This document shows, piece after piece, positions 12,619-23,702 of a stretch of DNA of 64,000 nucleotides. Position 1 is the stretch's first letter. Each line of letters starts with the position of its first letter. The position numbers were made by a program, and so were the translations under genes. This DNA comes from Helicostylum pulchrum (Eukaryota > Mucoromycota > Mucoromycetes > Mucorales > Mucoraceae). Location: contig JAIXMO010000029.1 of the NCBI GenBank assembly GCA_025677825.1, forward strand, positions 186,001 through 250,000, read 5' to 3'. The notes below the pieces were generated by a model, which worked only from the letters and a program-made list of their open reading frames with translations, was not told the DNA's origin and did not search any database.

Positions 12619-14319
12619 GTTTAATTTAGCTGTGTACTAGTGTAATAATAAATAAATAAAAAAAGAAATAAGCTATTGATACACTTTTTTTTACTTTTTC
12701 TTTTTTTTTATAGAAGTATATTAAAAGAGAGAGAGAAAAGAAAGGGAAAAAAAAAATAGAGAGAGAGCCAAAAACTGGCTAAACCCAACCCCCCACCAAA
12801 CACCTCCTTATTAAAAGGGAATAAGCTGAGTTATAAATTAGTAACGTCACATTATCACGTAATATTGAACTACTTTACCTTGATTAAAAGGAGTGTGAAG
12901 GCCGAGTATCTCTTTACAGCGTGGTTAATGAAACTCACATAGCTGTCCTCTTTGTTCCTCTTCGCAATACATCAAAGTATCTAGCAGGCAAACGTTAAAA
13001 AGCCTTTGTAAAGACATCCGTACTAAAAAAGAAGGCGAAACGTTGAGCAGGAACATATAAACATTGATATTGTAAGTTGACTACAGAAAAAAAGAGAAAA
13101 TAATGCCTCTTGTAACCTTTATTTGTATCTATAGTCTACAGGATAAAGGGACACAACACAATGTCAATACAATTAGATTTCAGTATGCATACGTAATATG
13201 TAGATATATGTTGCCGCATCTGCATAATATATACAATAGAGATAATTAGGAGGTACGACAGCTTATACGACATGATAAAGATTTGCATTTTACTAACGTT
13301 CCAACAAAAGCGAAAAGAGAGATAAACAGAGGGAATTCGGTTTCTTTTTTTTACGTATACTATATAAATGTCCGCTTCATTTAACAAACAAATTTTGGTG
13401 TGGTAGCAACTTAGTGTTACTGTTGGAGCTTAAAGCATAGTTTATGTCTGTGTGATATAGTAAAATACACATACCCCCCTTTTATGTACAATACAGAAAG
13501 CTGTAAGTTTGGGATACCCGTATCTCTTAGCAGTAGAAACATTCTAGTTTTTAACAACTATACTTAATGAACCTCTTTATTAAGGCACGGTAAAAAATAC
13601 CAGTAACAATGGGTGTTACAATGACTCTCTTTTTGAATTTAACAAATCTTGTACTTTCTGGGGAAAATTATAGAGGGTTCACATGAAAGAGAGAGAAAAA
13701 TATCATTGTTCGAATATAGTGTGCCTGAATTTACCTTTAGTTTGAAAATACTCTCCAATTAGCTTTTTTTTATGAAGATCGATAGATCTTTTTTTGGGCG
13801 ATATGCATCAATTTCAGGTATTTTTTTTTTCGAGCATAAACAGTTTTTTTTTTTTTTTTTTTTCCTGTAGGGATCATCTCAATACTACTTTATTCAAGTA
13901 AAACTAGGAAATGTCGTGCAGCTAAAAAAGTGAATATGCTGCAGCTTTGAGGCCAACAGACTAAAAAAAAAAAAAAGTAAATTACAAAGATACTTCTTAT
14001 CTACTGGCATAAACATATGATATTTATACAGATTATAGAACCTTCTTTCGCTAGTGCGTTTACTCCAAATTACACTGATTTCGGATATTAAACTGTAAAT
14101 GCCAAGTTGGAAAGAATTATCCAAGTCGGTCAAGGCCACCGTACAATTCCATATAATTATATTTTAAGTTTCCGACCCATTCGCCAGTGTCCGTGCTTGC
14201 AACAGAAAAAAAAATCACATGTTGTTTTTTTTGTAATAAATATTTAAAAAAGAAAACATTTTGACAATTCATTTCTTTTTTCATTATTACTTATCCCAAC
14301 TACTTTAATTATACCAAAA
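12619..14319. other. Intergenic between SAPS gene and ERG1
   Basis: Divergent 1.7 kb spacer. It has GA-rich microsatellite-like sequence near 12715-12770 and a T run at 13844-13864. Small ORFs here lack protein-like composition. Nothing recognised beyond likely promoters. Confidence 0.5.
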
Positions 14320-15770
14320 ATGACCTCTGAAACTGCTACTGAATACGATATGATTATTGTCGGCGCTGGTGTAGTAGGATGTGCTGCTGCAAAGGCTTTT
14401 GGTGAAGACGGTCGTAAAGTTTTATTACTTGAGCGTGATTTATCAGAGCCAGATCGAATTGTAGGAGAACTTATGCAACCTGGAGGAATGAATGCTTTAA
14501 AGGAACTTGGTATGGAAGGTAAATACATCTAGAAAAAAAAAAGAAGAAGAATATGATCAGCGCGTTAATATAAAGTTATTTAGACTGTACCGAAAACATT
14601 GATGCCATAAACTGTTTTGGCTATAGTGTTTATCGTAACGGTCAATTAGTAGAGCTTCCCTACACAGAGGATCCGTCTACAGGTAAGCAACACCGAGGCG
14701 TTTCTTTTCATCACGGTCGTTTCATTCAAAACCTTCGAAAGTCCGCCACCGACGCCATCAATGTCACGGTCAAAGAAAGAACGGTTTCACGACTTATTAC
14801 AGAGGAAGGCAGTGAAAAGGTCATTGGTGTAGTTGGTTCTATCAAAGAAGGAAAAGAGGAAAAGTTTTACGCTCCTTTAACTCTTATCGCCGACGGTATC
14901 TTTTCGAAATTTAGAAGAGAATTTACTCAAGTACAAACCAAAGTCATGTCTCATTTTGTCGGATTCCTTATTCATGATTTTGAGTTACCTTATAATCAAA
15001 AAGGGTTTGTCTGTATCGCTAAGCCTTCTACTATATTAATGTATCAAATAGCACCTCATGATACACGTGTTCTGGTTGACGTTCCGGGTGAATTGCCAAA
15101 AGCTTCTACAGGAGACCTTAGAAAGTATATGGAAGATATCGTTTGTCCTCAGATACCTGTTATTATGCAAAAGAAGTTTATGGAAGCGCTTCAAACTGAG
15201 CGTTTGAGACCTATGCCATCAGGTTTTCTTCCTCCTTCTATCAATCAACGTAACGGAACTATCCTCTTGGGTGATGCACTTAACGTTCGATCTCCTTTGA
15301 CTGGTGGTGGTATGACTGTGGCACTTGAAGATGTTATTACCTGTCGCAAACTTTTGTCCAAAGAAAATGTCGAATCGTTTAACGAAGCTGATTTGGTTAT
15401 TCAAGCTATGGGCGCTTTCCATTGGAAGCGTAAATCATACTCTACATGTATTAATGTTTTAGCCATGTCCCTGTATTCTTTATTTGCTGCTCAAACACCT
15501 GATATGTTGGTGCTTCAAAATGGTTGCTTCGAGTACTTTAAATTGGGCGGAGATTGCATTAATGGTCCCATTGAGCTTTTATCTGGTATTAAAAAGTCTC
15601 CCTTGTTCTTGATGTATCATTTCTTTCGAGTTGCCTTTTATTCTATCTATGTTTTGTTTAAAGACAGTGATATCTATTCCGCTCATCTCAACTTTCTTCA
15701 ATCATTTTCTGTATTCTATACTGCTTGCGTTGTAATCTTGCCGTTCCTTTGGGGTGAACTTAAGGGTTAA
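14320..15770 (+). CDS. ERG1: Squalene monooxygenase (squalene epoxidase)
   Basis: Two exons (14320-14518 and 14584-15770) encode 461 residues, the usual fungal length. The protein starts with an FAD-binding Rossmann motif (IIVGAGVVGCAAAKAF, about residues 12-27, then LLLERD). It has the DG-type motif (LIADGIFSKFRR), the second FAD motif GDALNVRSPLTGGGMTVALED and hydrophobic C-terminal segments for ER anchoring. It converts squalene to 2,3-oxidosqualene in ergosterol synthesis and is the target of allylamines. The start has no hydrophobic N-terminal anchor before the FAD motif, unlike some homologues. Identification is firm from the motif set and order. Confidence 0.95.
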
Positions 15771-16597
15771 TTCACGCATCACTTTTTTTTCTCTTACTCC
15801 TCTTTCATTGCATATCATCATATAACATTTTATTTTAACTATTTAATAATACATATAACTCCATTTTTTCTCTCTCTGCTATCGTTAATAATAATTAAAA
15901 GCAAAAAATAGTATCACTTTTTCTACATATTAATTTCGCTGATACAGTCTCTTCACTATTAATTTTTTAGCTCTAGACAATAATTTCAATCAAAAAATTG
16001 AAAATGATATTATGCGCATCGTTTTGAACTAGAAAAATAAACAAATTTAGAAAGTAGATCATAAAAAGGGTTATATGATATGCGAATCATGCAATATATT
16101 CTTGTGTTCAAAAAATCATATTTTAAACGTACGATAAACTTTTTACATCTCCTAATATGGCATTATCGGGGTGATACAAAAACATTACTTCTACCTTTAA
16201 AATCAAATAGTAAGTTTTCATTTACTTTCTAAAAAAAATAGATCATCCATAACAAACTGTCAAACGCTATATCCTGTCAAACCTGAATAGTTCCAATACC
16301 TAACCCGTACTTATATGAGGGACATTTCTTTGTCTTTAAATAACCAAGTTGTTATTGTTACTAATCTGACTAACTAATGCCTGTCTTTGGCATAAGTATT
16401 AAAATATCACACGCCAGGACCTCTATATAGGAGACCCGTACCCACTATTCAAGACTATAGGCCACTGCTAGAAGCGGTATGTAAAAATAAAGCGAATAAT
16501 GTACTTTTCGCCTTTTCTATCAAATAGACGAAAATTACACCTACTAATAGCATGAAAAAAAAAACGAAGTAATTTTAGGGCTAAGAATATTTTACAG
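15771..16597. other. Intergenic downstream of ERG1
   Basis: AT-rich spacer with the ERG1 3' region at its start. A slightly GC-richer patch at 16260-16480 contains CTCTATATAGGAGACC but no recognisable RNA gene. Nothing else supported. Confidence 0.45.
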
Positions 16598-16747
16598 TAG
16601 CGGCTCTATTTAAGAGAGTTCGATTTCAGGGTAGACTCTATTTAAGGGTGGAAGTTTTTCGTCCCCCGCTTTAACATCGGTATTATTACTGTTCGATATA
16701 AGGGTTGATTTATTCAAGATTTCAGACACCCTTAAATAGAGCCGCTA
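16598..16747. mobile_element. MITE-like element with 17-bp terminal inverted repeats
   Basis: The 150 bp unit begins TAGCGGCTCTATTTAAG and ends with its perfect reverse complement CTTAAATAGAGCCGCTA. It has an internal block GTTCGATATAAGGG(C/T)(T/G)GAT that recurs in the copy at 39631-39753 and, in degenerate form, inside the large repeats near 1470-1560 and 49405-49470. No ORF. Size, terminal repeats and multiple copies fit a miniature inverted-repeat transposable element. A possible TA target site is part of the terminal repeat, so the superfamily cannot be assigned. Confidence 0.75.
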
Positions 16748-17087
16748 CTATATATAATAATTATGTTTTTAAAAAAAAATTCCAGCGAATATAGTCGTTG
16801 TTTGCATTCGTTAATGAGAAGTTACTCTTCTTCAACTTCCTGATTATTTAATCCAAGATCAGTGTTACTTAAAAAATTCTGTAGTTACATATTATAGAAA
16901 CACGGAAGTTATTAATGATCCCGACTTGTAATTTTTTTCTCGACACACTTGAAGGTGTGGGCGTAATATAATCGGCTGCATCGGTATTGTTAAAACTGTT
17001 ATATAGACTAGATCACTTATGAAGACGCCGGTAGTTGAGACGATAGAAAGCAACATTATATCCATATAATTTACAATTTCGAAATTT

Positions 17088-17165
17088 TGTTTAGAAGTAA
17101 TTATTTCAATTAAACGCATTCTTAAATTAAGTAAGTAAAAAAAAAAAATAACGAAAGAAATGTAT
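17088..17165. repeat. Short dispersed repeat, copy 1
   Basis: The stretch around AGAAGTAATTATTTCAATTA and the following A-rich segment ending in CGAAAGAAATGTATT aligns with 27885-27950 (AGAAGCAAGTGTTTCAATTA ... AGAAAGAAATACATT). It is non-coding and probably the end of an element or a shared 3' flank. Confidence 0.4.
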
Positions 17166-17322
17166 TAGAACTACAAGAAAAACAGAAGGGAAAGGGGGGG
17201 GGGGAGGAAAGTTTTATATATATTCTTTCTAAAAAAAAGAAGAAAAAGGAAAAAGAGAACGGAAGAAAAAAAAGAAGAGTAAAGAAAAAAAAAAGACGAG
17301 ATCTAAATGTCAATTATTGCTT

Positions 17323-18227
17323 TCAACACTTCTTCAAAAATTTTCTACGAAATTGATAATTAGTAATATTCTGATGTTTATATCTCGTAAGACTTACTTC
17401 TGTTTTTTCCAATATAGAATAAATGAAGCTAACTGCGTTGGCATAGCCAGCAACTGCATTTGACAGTGAGGGATCTTTTGCGGCAGCAGCATAGCATACC
17501 TCCCAATTCATTCTGCCCTTGAATTTCTTCTTGAACTTGTCAACGAAGTCCAAAATGGCTTGCTTATCAGAGTCGGATTCAGACTTCCTTGCTAGATCAT
17601 TTCCCACCAAGTCATCGACGCCAGGTTCCTCCATGAGAGTAACACAATCGTCCTCGTTGGATAGCAGATCATCAATTTTTCGAGCCATTTGAGAAGTGTA
17701 TTCCATTCCAGCTGATGAATAACGGACAGCACGACCAGGATCCAAGCGGGCAGATTTAACGATTTTTTCAAATTGGTCGTGGGTGTTAATGCATACTCGT
17801 TTCAGTGTATCCAGCCGACTTGATTCGTGTGTGCTATCTTGAGTAGCAACTTCCATACACAATTGATAGAGCAGTTTAATATTTTCGTCGTCCCATCGTG
17901 AATTGCCGATAATACTTGGTTCACCAGAAATAAAAAAAAATGGGCAACGGCAGCAAGAGGTGGTAGTGGTTCGTCCACATTGACTAACAAATAAAAATGT
18001 CTAGATACAAGCGAGCATTCTGTTTCCAGTATATAGGATCATTGTTGCGTTGTCTTGAACTTTTCCACTAAAAGAAACCGGTCCATATCCTTAATACAAA
18101 ATATCAAGACAATAGGAAGAATGCTGTACCGTTTGTAGACCTCCATGCAATATGAGAAAGCACGATGAATGAAGTCCAAGTCCACCTTTGCCTGGAATTC
18201 CAATATAATAGATGGGAAGCTACTCAA
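17323..18227 (-). pseudogene. Relic of a PD-(D/E)XK nuclease/transposase-like protein
   Basis: Minus-strand reading from 18227 gives LEFQAKVDLDFIHRAFSYC then a hydrophobic strand PIVLIFCI, the layout of the Rpn-like PD-(D/E)XK family common as multicopy genes in Mucorales. It is followed by VNVDEPLPPLAAVAHFF and a long helical tail ending at 17323 (KFKGRMNWEVCYAAAAK). The frame is broken twice: an in-frame TGA after KFKTTQQ (about 18039-18041), and a one-base shift at the A9 run at 17932-17940, where ten would restore the frame. The 5' end is cut off near 18215 where a plus-strand SWIM fragment begins. Family assignment is from remembered pattern only. Confidence 0.5.
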
Positions 18228-18794
18228 TTTGGGTACAGGCGCTCAGAGATGATTACCAGTCTTTCTGGTTCTAATGACCATGTTGAGTATGACAACGTAA
18301 CTGTTGCTGATAGTGGTGATTGGTTTGTTGAATCTTTCATAAACGAAAATAGTGCTTATGTTGTTTTTGTAGATGAAGATAAGGTTGTACAATCATGCAC
18401 TTGCTTCTATTTCAAAAGAAATCAAAACAACTGTAAACACATGCATCTACTTTGTATCCAGGTAAATGAATTTTCTTTACCTACATTCGCTCCTTTGAAT
18501 AGGTTGCCACTTTTAATTGAGGATACTACCGTTGCCAGCGGTAGTAACCTGTTTGAAAGTGACATACCTGCTTCCTCTTCCCCTCCACTCCCCTCAACCT
18601 CATCTCTTCTTAGTCGCGCTTCGGATTATATAAGCATGATGTACCATATAAGAAATGATCTCATTTCCATGTCTTATATTGATACTGAAGAAGCTGAAAA
18701 TATTCTTGAACAGTGCGAAAAAAGCTTTAGAATGATCCAAGAAGTAAAAGATAAGTATAGCTCTCATTTTAGAACTTTAAGCACTCAAAGATAG
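18210..18794 (+). pseudogene. SWIM zinc-finger fragment, probable MULE-type transposase C-terminus
   Basis: The open frame contains a SWIM finger with the spacing C-x-C-x(n)-C-x-H (QSCTCFYFKRNQNNCKHMHL), then a Ser/Pro linker and a helical C-terminal segment, ending at the TAG at 18792-18794. SWIM fingers are typical at the C-terminus of Mutator-like transposases and relatives, so I infer a transposase tail. No catalytic DDE domain lies upstream: the frame continues only a few codons into sequence antisense to the adjacent nuclease relic, which indicates a junction near 18210. The first ATG of the open frame (18165) is therefore probably not a real start. Confidence 0.5.
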
Positions 18795-19006
18795 CTTTAT
18801 TGTTTTTTTTTATTTTCAATATTATTCTTTTTTTTTTAATAAATAACTACTGATCATAATCAAATACCTACTTGTCTTTTTTAAGTTTTTTTTTTTGGCT
18901 CGGTAGACATGTCTGGGGGGGGGGGGGGAGACAAAATACCTACTTCCATTTTAGGTAATTTTAGCAATTATACATCGTTATAAAGTTTTATTTTGGTTTT
19001 TTTATT

Positions 19007-20355
19007 CTAATTGTTACATCTTTCTTTATCCCATATTCCTTGACAATCTTCTTTTTTTCCACATTTTAAACAAACTGCGGAATTACATTTTTTACGGTTA
19101 GATTTGCCGGGACAGGTATGCACTCCGCAGCCTTTGCATATTCTTCTGTGATTGACACTCATTGTTGGTAAAATCGGAACTCCTGGCACGCTGTTTGTTA
19201 GTTGGGAGTGGTGAGCTAGAGGAACAAGAGGTGCTGAGATTACGGGTTCGCGATATCGAGCCAGAGGAATAGGCATTCTAAACGTGAACGGCATATGCTG
19301 TCCTACAATTGGGAAAGTGACAGAAGCAGTATCAATGTATGTAGCTGCCTTATTAGGCAAAAGCTGAATGTTTTCTGTGCTTAGGTTCGAAGTAATATTT
19401 GGAAGACTAGGATTTATGGCCCTTGTTGTTAATGTTGGGACATTTATGGTTCTTAATTCATTGATTACAGCTTCGATAACATCGTGATGTACAGTACGTG
19501 TTTTTTTGGCAGCTTCTTGTTCTTTCCAATAATTAAAATACTTTTCTAAATGCTCAGGAGATTTATAAAATATGGTTCCTCCATTTGCATGTCCATTCCA
19601 TCGAACAGCGAATTGTTCAAAATTAGGAACTGTAGCAGAAGCAAAATGATCGTTGTAAAGTTGAATGAACAAAAAGATTTCTTCTAAAGTATGAACGGCA
19701 ATTACAGCAATTTTTTTGTTGTTGTGATTTGGCTACGTGAATGTATCTACTGTTTTTAGGGCGTTGTGTTGACCCCACTTTTAAGTGTACAGTTTCTTGT
19801 AACTTAGGTATTGTCAGGTCATCTTCCTCCAAGTTATTTGGCTCAATAACTCTTTGGTCTGCTTTTTCGACGCCTAATTTTACCATTTTGTCTTCTGGAA
19901 GAGGACATATACCAAAGATTTCTTCCGAGCCACGGTAACTCAAAGCATTTATATTGATAGAAATATGATTATTAGCTCTTTGTAAGCCAAGTTTGGAGCA
20001 CATTGAATCAATATGTTGGACAAGCCAAGGATTGCAATGCCCTTTATGTGAGTGGCCACGTCGATTAACTGTACCAACATCAATGTTGTGCCTAAGACGG
20101 TACTCAGTGAGCATAGCATCGGCAAGTTCGGGACCAGCTCCAAATGAGCCGAACTTACGAATCAAGTTTTGATGGACACCGCCTTCTAAAGAATTTGTGC
20201 CTCTTACACATCTATATAATGTAAGTCCAAATTTGTATTTTCTACCTGTTTTAAAATATAGTTGAACTCCTGGAGGGTCAGATGCATGTCCTAATTCAAC
20301 AGTTTTTAATACACTCAAAGCCTCACACAAACTTTTGTGTGTTGTTCGATGGCAT
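19007..20355 (-). pseudogene. Frameshifted transposon-like ORF with C-terminal Cys-rich domain
   Basis: Two overlapping minus-strand frames form one protein if a single base is removed from the T7 run at 19711-19717. The upstream part contains LYRCVRGTNSLEGGVHQNLI and RLRHNIDVGTVNRRGHSHKG; the downstream part ends in a zinc-knuckle-like CKGCGVHTCPGK ... CLKCGKKEDC. I believe this layout occurs in multicopy fungal genes of transposon origin but cannot name the superfamily. No ATG begins the first frame; a stop lies just upstream near 20358. A possible further exon with DKRKLVMKDLAEKTYENFG is readable at about 20370-20460. Function unknown; probably inactive. Confidence 0.5.
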
Positions 20356-20512
20356 TAATTATGATGTATGCTATACTCGACCGAAATTCTCATAGGTTTT
20401 CTCTGCTAGATCCTTCATTACTAGCTTTCTTTTATCATCCCTTTGAGGTATTAAATTTAAGCTGGTAAAGGTTTTTTTTATAAAAGAGTATAGATTACAT
20501 TAGACCTGTCAA

Positions 20513-20612
20513 ATTAAAAAAAAAGATTGATAAAAAAAAAGATTGATAAAAAAAAGATTGATAAAAAAAAGAGTGATAAAAAAAGAGTGATAAAAAAAAA
20601 AGACTGGTAATA
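20513..20612. repeat. A-rich minisatellite
   Basis: About six tandem units of GATTGATAAAAAAAAA or GAGTGATAAAAAAA (period 15-17 bp), followed by GACTGGTA variants to about 20630. Confidence 0.8.
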
Positions 20613-20689
20613 GAAGAAGACTGGTATAAGAAGATGATAATAAAATGATAATAGTAAGAGAAGCGATACCATTATTAAAATAATCTACG

Positions 20690-21075
20690 ACGTGCATGAC
20701 GAACAGCAGGAGAATTTTTGTTGAGCTTACGCTTGGTAAGACGGACTATTGTTGGAATGTGCATAGACACAACGTTCTCAGGAATACGAGTAGCCGCAGA
20801 AGGCGGATTTCTCAAGATTAATGCAGACGATTCAACACCGAGGCCAAAAAAATTTACTCTGTTTACTTAGATCCAGCGACTTAAACACTTGAAATGAGTA
20901 CTTACATATGTAGCTACGTGAACTAAAGTATTGAACCATGAGTTTCTTTTTTTTTAAAAAAAGAAAGAATAAATTTAGTAAAGAGGAAGTCTTTTCTAAA
21001 ACTATTATTGTTGTTCATTCCCATGAAGAACTTACATAAGAGATGGGTACTCAGCTTGTATACGAACCTGGGCAG
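20690..21075 (-). pseudogene. Unrecognised spliced gene or remnant with a basic C-terminus
   Basis: Minus-strand pieces read as coding: VRIQAEYPSLINSWF, VHVATY, then FGLGVESSALILRNPPS followed by RIPENVVSMHIPTIVRLTKR and an Arg/Lys-rich end RHARRRLF before a TAA. Donor and acceptor signals separate the pieces (donors near 21038 and 20907), but the last junction is in frame only if the run at 20845-20851 has six instead of seven bases. I found no convincing start. I do not recognise the protein; it could be a small membrane protein gene or a decayed copy of one. Confidence 0.3.
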
Positions 21076-22260
21076 AATAAAATTAGAAGGAGAAAGAAAG
21101 AAAGAAAAAATACGTTACAGACTTACTAGAGGAAACAATACACTACATTTGTCTATTTAAAATATATGTATTAGAATTAGAATGGTGTACACAAATGAAT
21201 AATAGTGAGCATAATGGTTTTATATATATAGTATTATTATACATACGAATAGAAAGTAATACTTTAAAATTTTTCTTTTAAAAATTACATTTATTTTTAT
21301 GCAGAAAAAAAGAAGTGGAAGGAAGAAATAAATAAAGTAGAAGAAAGCAAAAGAAAAGAAAAGGGAAAAAAGAAAAATTTCATCCTCTTTTTGACTTTTC
21401 GCGAAACTGAACACCAATACACGCGTTCGAATTTATTTTACCTTCTCCCAAAACATTCTAAAAAAAAAAAGTTAGGAAAAAAAACCATTCAAAAAAAAAC
21501 CACTGGAACCCTTTGCTATATAAAGCCTTGATTCCTTGACGAAATGAGCTGACCGATATTGGGATTGAGATCTTTCGATTAACTTTCGTAGCTTTAATCT
21601 TTCTTTTTATTTAGCCATCAACATGTTGTTTACAATAAAGAAAAGAAAACGTAACCGCCTTCTATTTATTGCACTGATCGACCGAATAAAAGCAAAACTG
21701 TAAGAGTTAGAAGGCTGAGAGTGATAATAAACATAATACTGCTCAAAGAAGGTTTTATGGTATATATACTTAAACCTCTGTGGTGTATATAGTTTTTTTT
21801 TTTTGAAATTGAGTTACTGTTTACCAGATATAACTTTAAATATGAATGATTCTTAGATAGTCATTGGATTTTTTTTATCCTTGGATGAATAATTTTTTTA
21901 AGACGATAAGTTTATTTAAAGGAAAGTAATTAATTATTTTTTTTATTCGTAATATTTAAACGAACAAGGTAATTTTTTTTTCCTTGAACGGATTTACTTT
22001 TTTTTGTGCGGGTTCACTTCATCCATGAGCGAATCCACATGCTTTTAAGCGAATTCGTTTTTTTTTCAAAAAAATTACTCGATTTACGACGGATAAAACA
22101 ATTTTTTTTTAAAATTCAAATTTTATTTTTAATTTAATTCGCTCGAAACTCGGTAAACAGACGCTGAGGAGTAACCAGTTACTGAAAAATCAGCGACCAT
22201 TCGTTCTGGAGCGACTGTTTACTCAAAAATATAAAAATTACGAATTAAAATAGCCGTCGC
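21076..22260. other. Intergenic, AT-rich
   Basis: No supported gene. A TATA-like CTATATAAAG occurs at about 21517, followed 100 bp downstream by a 26-codon plus-strand ORF (21621-21701, MLFTIKKRKRNRLLF...), too short to call. Long T runs and C(G)AATTCG-type motifs fill 21780-22200. Confidence 0.4.
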
Positions 22261-23395
22261 TTAAAGCGACGGATCAAGATCAGTAAAACGTTTTGTCGAG
22301 TCACTAATCATGGCATCAGCGCCAACAGACTTAGTTAAAGTGGTATTTGGGAAATTCACTTTAAAAATATTGTCAAATGTGTCTCGTACAAGAGTGGCTT
22401 CGTTTACATTGCTAGTGGAGTAGTCAAAAGAGTATGTTCTCAAAAAATTGTTCAGCACATCGCACAAATCATTGGCATCTTGATTCTTCTGTTCGTCTTT
22501 AAATTTACCAATATAACCTTCGATCTTCGCGTTATTAATATTTCTAACAGCCATATCTTGAGCGACCTTGAGAACTAAATTGTAATGAGCATCTGCCATT
22601 TCCCCAGGTTTACAGTACTCGATTTCATCAATATCCTTCATAACATTTACAGCAACGTGATAATCGACAATATCAGTATTAAAAAAATCATTGTCAATTA
22701 AGATAATACCGTCAAGGGTCAGTTGTTCATGATTATTTAAAGTGTCTAAGTTTTCGGCTTTCTTGATAATGTCATTGCGATAATTAATAAAGTATTGTGA
22801 AACGTCACAACCCGATACCACCCATCTCAAGCCATCAATTGGGAGTTCATATGAGTATGAGTCGCCATTATGTGTAAGATATTGGTATAATTCACCTTCA
22901 TCTTCATTTACTGAACTCGTAGATGATGATGTAGATTCTTTAAGAGAATAAATAGAATCGTCATCACTATTACTTTCGTTTAGCCCAGCCAAAGTATCAG
23001 CATAAATATCTACCTGCCTCAAGGCTTGACTTCGCTCGGCAGCCCTCGACTTTATACGGGTTGCTTCTTGCTCCTTTTGAGCCCAGTAGTTAATAAAAGG
23101 GGCTTTCCCCAGAATCTAATGAAAAAATGGCATGAAATTAGTTTTAAGTACATAGTAAGAGATATCCACTTACAAAAAAATTATCATCGATGATTGAAGA
23201 CGCGAACGCTTTGACATCTTTATATTTTTCAGAATTTCCTTTCATAGATTTGATACCTTCTATGAATTTTTTAGATTGAAATGTTGAAGAAAATTTTGTT
23301 TCACATCCTTGAAGTTCAAGAAATTGAACCATGTCAAATGTGCTGTACGATGAATGTTCTGAGAAATATTTAAAAAGTCCAGTAATCGTTATCAT
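22261..23395 (-). CDS. Orphan two-exon protein of 358 residues
   Basis: Exons 23174-23395 and 22261-23115 join in phase across a GTAAGT...TTAG intron. The ATG at 23395 begins MITITGLFKYFSEHSSYSTF. The N-terminal 75 residues are a compact hydrophobic/charged region, then KAPFINYWAQKEQEATRIKS, an acidic Ser-rich linker and a long region with WVVSGCDVSQYF and DGIILIDNDFF. There is no signal peptide or membrane segment and no domain I recognise. Similar orphan genes are numerous near transposon relics in Mucorales, so a transposon-associated or lineage-specific multicopy gene is likely; that is inference. Intact frame and good splice signals suggest a real gene. Confidence 0.6.
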
Positions 23396-23424
23396 GTTTC
23401 GAAGACCAGTTAATATGATGTATA

Positions 23425-23530
23425 TATGATAATTTCTTTGACTGTATGTAATAATTGCTTTGACTATAAATAATAATTGCTTTGACTATAAATAATAATT
23501 GCTTTGATTATACGTGATAATTACTTTGAT
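23425..23530. repeat. AT-rich minisatellite upstream of the orphan gene
   Basis: Four to five units of about 24-27 bp, TTTGACTATAAATAATAATTGC and variants, immediately upstream of the start codon of the orphan gene, so they could lie in its promoter. Confidence 0.8.
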
Positions 23531-23587
23531 ATAGATTTATATGCGTATAGCGTACAACGATACCGGACGAACTGTTAAAGAACTCGT

Positions 23588-23702
23588 ATCAGTAGCAAAA
23601 GTAGTAATAGCAGAAGTAGTAGCAGTAGTACCAGTAGTAGCAGTAGTAGCAGTAGTAGCAGTAATAGCAGTAGTATCAGAAGTAGAGGTAGTAGCAGTAT
23701 TA
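23588..23702. repeat. GTAGTAGCA trinucleotide-type microsatellite
   Basis: Runs of AGCAGTAGTA repeats with interspersed variants. The overlapping ORF (poly-Val/Ala/Glu) is an artefact of the repeat. Confidence 0.85.

Noticed and set aside
16260..16480. GC-richer patch considered as a small nuclear RNA or tRNA gene
   Set aside because: No A/B boxes, Sm site or cloverleaf could be drawn by eye.
17122..17313. ORF with Phe/Ser-rich sequence
   Set aside because: Artefact of GA-rich low-complexity DNA downstream of the nuclease relic.
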